Notes under the pieces: generated by a model
Told to the model about the DNA's origin: nothing
Seen by the model: the letters and a program-made list of their open reading frames with translations, nothing else
Database searches by the model: none
In this document: one piece after another, positions 32,791 to 33,560 of the stretch
How positions within the stretch are numbered: position 1 is the first letter of the stretch
Layout: the number at the start of each line of letters is the position of its first letter
Made by a program: the position numbers and the translations under genes
Assembly: GCA_003838145.1 (NCBI GenBank)
Contig: QYZZ01000125.1
Location: 1-33,560 of the forward strand
Length of the DNA stretch: 33,560 nucleotides
Origin: Tindallia sp. MSAO_Bac2
GTDB taxonomy: Bacteria; Bacillota; Clostridia; Peptostreptococcales; Tindalliaceae
Direction of reading: 5' to 3'

Positions 32791-33417
32791 TTATTCTTCA
32801 ACAAAAGGGACGAAAGCAAAACCAGCGTGTTTAACTTCCCGATAGTTTTCATCATCCAGCTTTTCAATTTTCATCATGTTACCCATCATATCCCGAAGGG
32901 GTATTACCATGATCCCCCCGATTTTCAACTGTTGCAGGAGAGCCTCTGGTACTTTTTTCGCCGAGGCACTCACCAATATACGATCATAGGGGGCTTCTGC
33001 CGGCCATCCTTCGGTGGCATTTGCATGGTAAAGACTTATTGGGTACTTTGGGTATTCTTCCAGGTTTTTGCATCCAAAATCAACCAGTTCCTGAATTCGT
33101 TCAAGGGCTATAACACGGCCTTTTATTCCAACAATATAGGCAAGCAGTGCTGTTGTCCAACAAGACCCTGATCCGACATCAAGGATTGTCTGGTCTGCCT
33201 GCGGCGATAATAGCTGGAGCATAAATGCAACGGTTGATGGTTGCGAGATCGTTTGTCCATACCCTATCGGAAGTGCACGGTCCTCGTAACAATAATTAAG
33301 CAAGTTGGCGGGGACAAAGTTCCTTCGGTCTATGTTTCGAAATGCTTCCTCAATAACAGGCGATTTTAACATGCCCCTTTTTTTCATTTCTTTTATAAGC
33401 AATTCCAGCGAAGCCAA
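32791..33417 (-). CDS. pcm: Protein-L-isoaspartate O-methyltransferase
   Basis: This 208-residue SAM-dependent enzyme methylates isoaspartyl residues, which starts their repair. The N-terminal part (FRNIDRRNFVP, then GYGQTISQPSTVAFMLQLL) is diagnostic for the family. Motif I reads ILDVGSGSCWTTALLA, where the common form has GSGSG or GTGSG, so a Cys replaces a glycine in the SAM loop. Late motifs VSASAKKVPEALLQQLKIGG are normal. I start at the TTG at 33417, since GGGGGGG (33424-33430) is 6 bases upstream and the family normally begins here. The frame stays open to an ATG at 33555, which would add 46 residues unlike the family; the edge of the window prevents a decision. Confidence 0.85.
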   Translation of the reverse strand: MASLELLIKEMKKRGMLKSPVIEEAFRNIDRRNFVPANLLNYCYEDRALPIGYGQTISQPSTVAFMLQLLSPQADQTILDVGSGSCWTTALLAYIVGIKGRVIALERIQELVDFGCKNLEEYPKYPISLYHANATEGWPAEAPYDRILVSASAKKVPEALLQQLKIGGIMVIPLRDMMGNMMKIEKLDDENYREVKHAGFAFVPFVEE

Positions 33418-33446
33418 AGAAATCCCCCCCTTCTTTGTACTAAGCT

Positions 33447-33496
33447 TCTCGGAAACCCGAGAGCATTGATCACTCAACATTTGTTTGTTGGGTGAT
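33447..33496. other. Two adjacent hairpins upstream of pcm
   Basis: TCTCGG/CCGAGA (33447-33462) and a 10-bp stem ATCACTCAAC/GTTGGGTGAT (33469-33496, one G-T pair) lie before pcm. The larger one is followed by TTTTTCTTTTT only on the plus strand, so it is terminator-like for plus-strand transcription. On the minus strand both would form in the pcm leader. No known riboswitch fits. Confidence 0.45.
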
Positions 33497-33560
33497 TTTT
33501 CTTTTTCCTCCCATTTTCGCCTTTTTAAAGCAGATCGAAAATTGGGACTTGACATCGTAA

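Noticed and set aside
1-33560. Mobile elements, CRISPR arrays, prophage genes, tRNA or rRNA genes.
   Set aside because: No transposase, integrase, regular spacer repeats, phage proteins or cloverleaf sequences were seen; the region looks like stable chromosomal core.

Overview
The window is 33.6 kb of a low-to-moderate GC Firmicutes (Clostridia) chromosome. All of the roughly 25 genes lie on the minus strand, so the reading order of every operon runs from high to low coordinates. Lysine fermentation genes, a methylmalonyl-CoA (propionate) module, a T-box leader, a c-di-GMP-I riboswitch with a terminator, and strong AGGAGG ribosome binding sites all point to an anaerobic amino-acid-fermenting clostridium. 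A Tindallia/Natronincola-like organism would fit, but the genus is an inference. I see no tRNA, rRNA, CRISPR, insertion sequence or prophage.

Layout from high to low coordinates. 33.4-31.4 kb: protein-isoaspartate methyltransferase (pcm), then a PIN-PhoH ATPase. 31.3-28.9 kb: a membrane GGDEF diguanylate cyclase and an HD-GYP phosphodiesterase, with tandem palindromes upstream of the cyclase and a promoter overlapping the terminator between the two genes. 28.9-28.0 kb: a membrane-anchored HtrA-type protease without a PDZ domain. 27.96-23.06 kb: promoter, T-box leader with an AAC (Asn) specifier, archaeal-type AspRS, and gatCAB, together a tRNA-dependent asparagine/glutamine unit. 23.04-19.3 kb: class A penicillin-binding protein and dihydroorotase. 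19.3-18.9 kb: a self-contained unit of promoter, c-di-GMP-I riboswitch, terminator and a 59-residue orphan protein resembling the N-terminal segment of the HD-GYP protein. 18.8-15.4 kb: small membrane protein, cupin, THUMP-type rRNA methyltransferase and a sigma-54-dependent PAS/AAA+ activator.

15.2-7.7 kb: the lysine fermentation operon, read from a clear -24/-12 (sigma-54) promoter: kdd, kamA, kamB, kamC, kamD, kamE. The activator just upstream is its probable regulator. It encodes lysine 2,3-aminomutase, the B12/PLP-dependent lysine 5,6-aminomutase, its putative reactivase and the 3,5-diaminohexanoate dehydrogenase. The later enzymes (kce, kal, CoA transferase) are not here. 7.6-4.0 kb: tilS and ftsH, without the usual hpt between them. 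3.9-0 kb: methylmalonyl-CoA mutase in two subunits, the MeaB GTPase, methylmalonyl-CoA epimerase and the start of a methylmalonyl-CoA decarboxylase/carboxyltransferase alpha subunit, which together interconvert succinyl-CoA and propionyl-CoA.

The most notable content is regulatory: three RNA or promoter switches (c-di-GMP-I riboswitch, tRNA-Asn T-box, sigma-54 promoter with activator), each readable to the level of individual motifs. Several start codons have been moved from the longest possible reading frame to sites backed by a ribosome binding site or by an upstream promoter.
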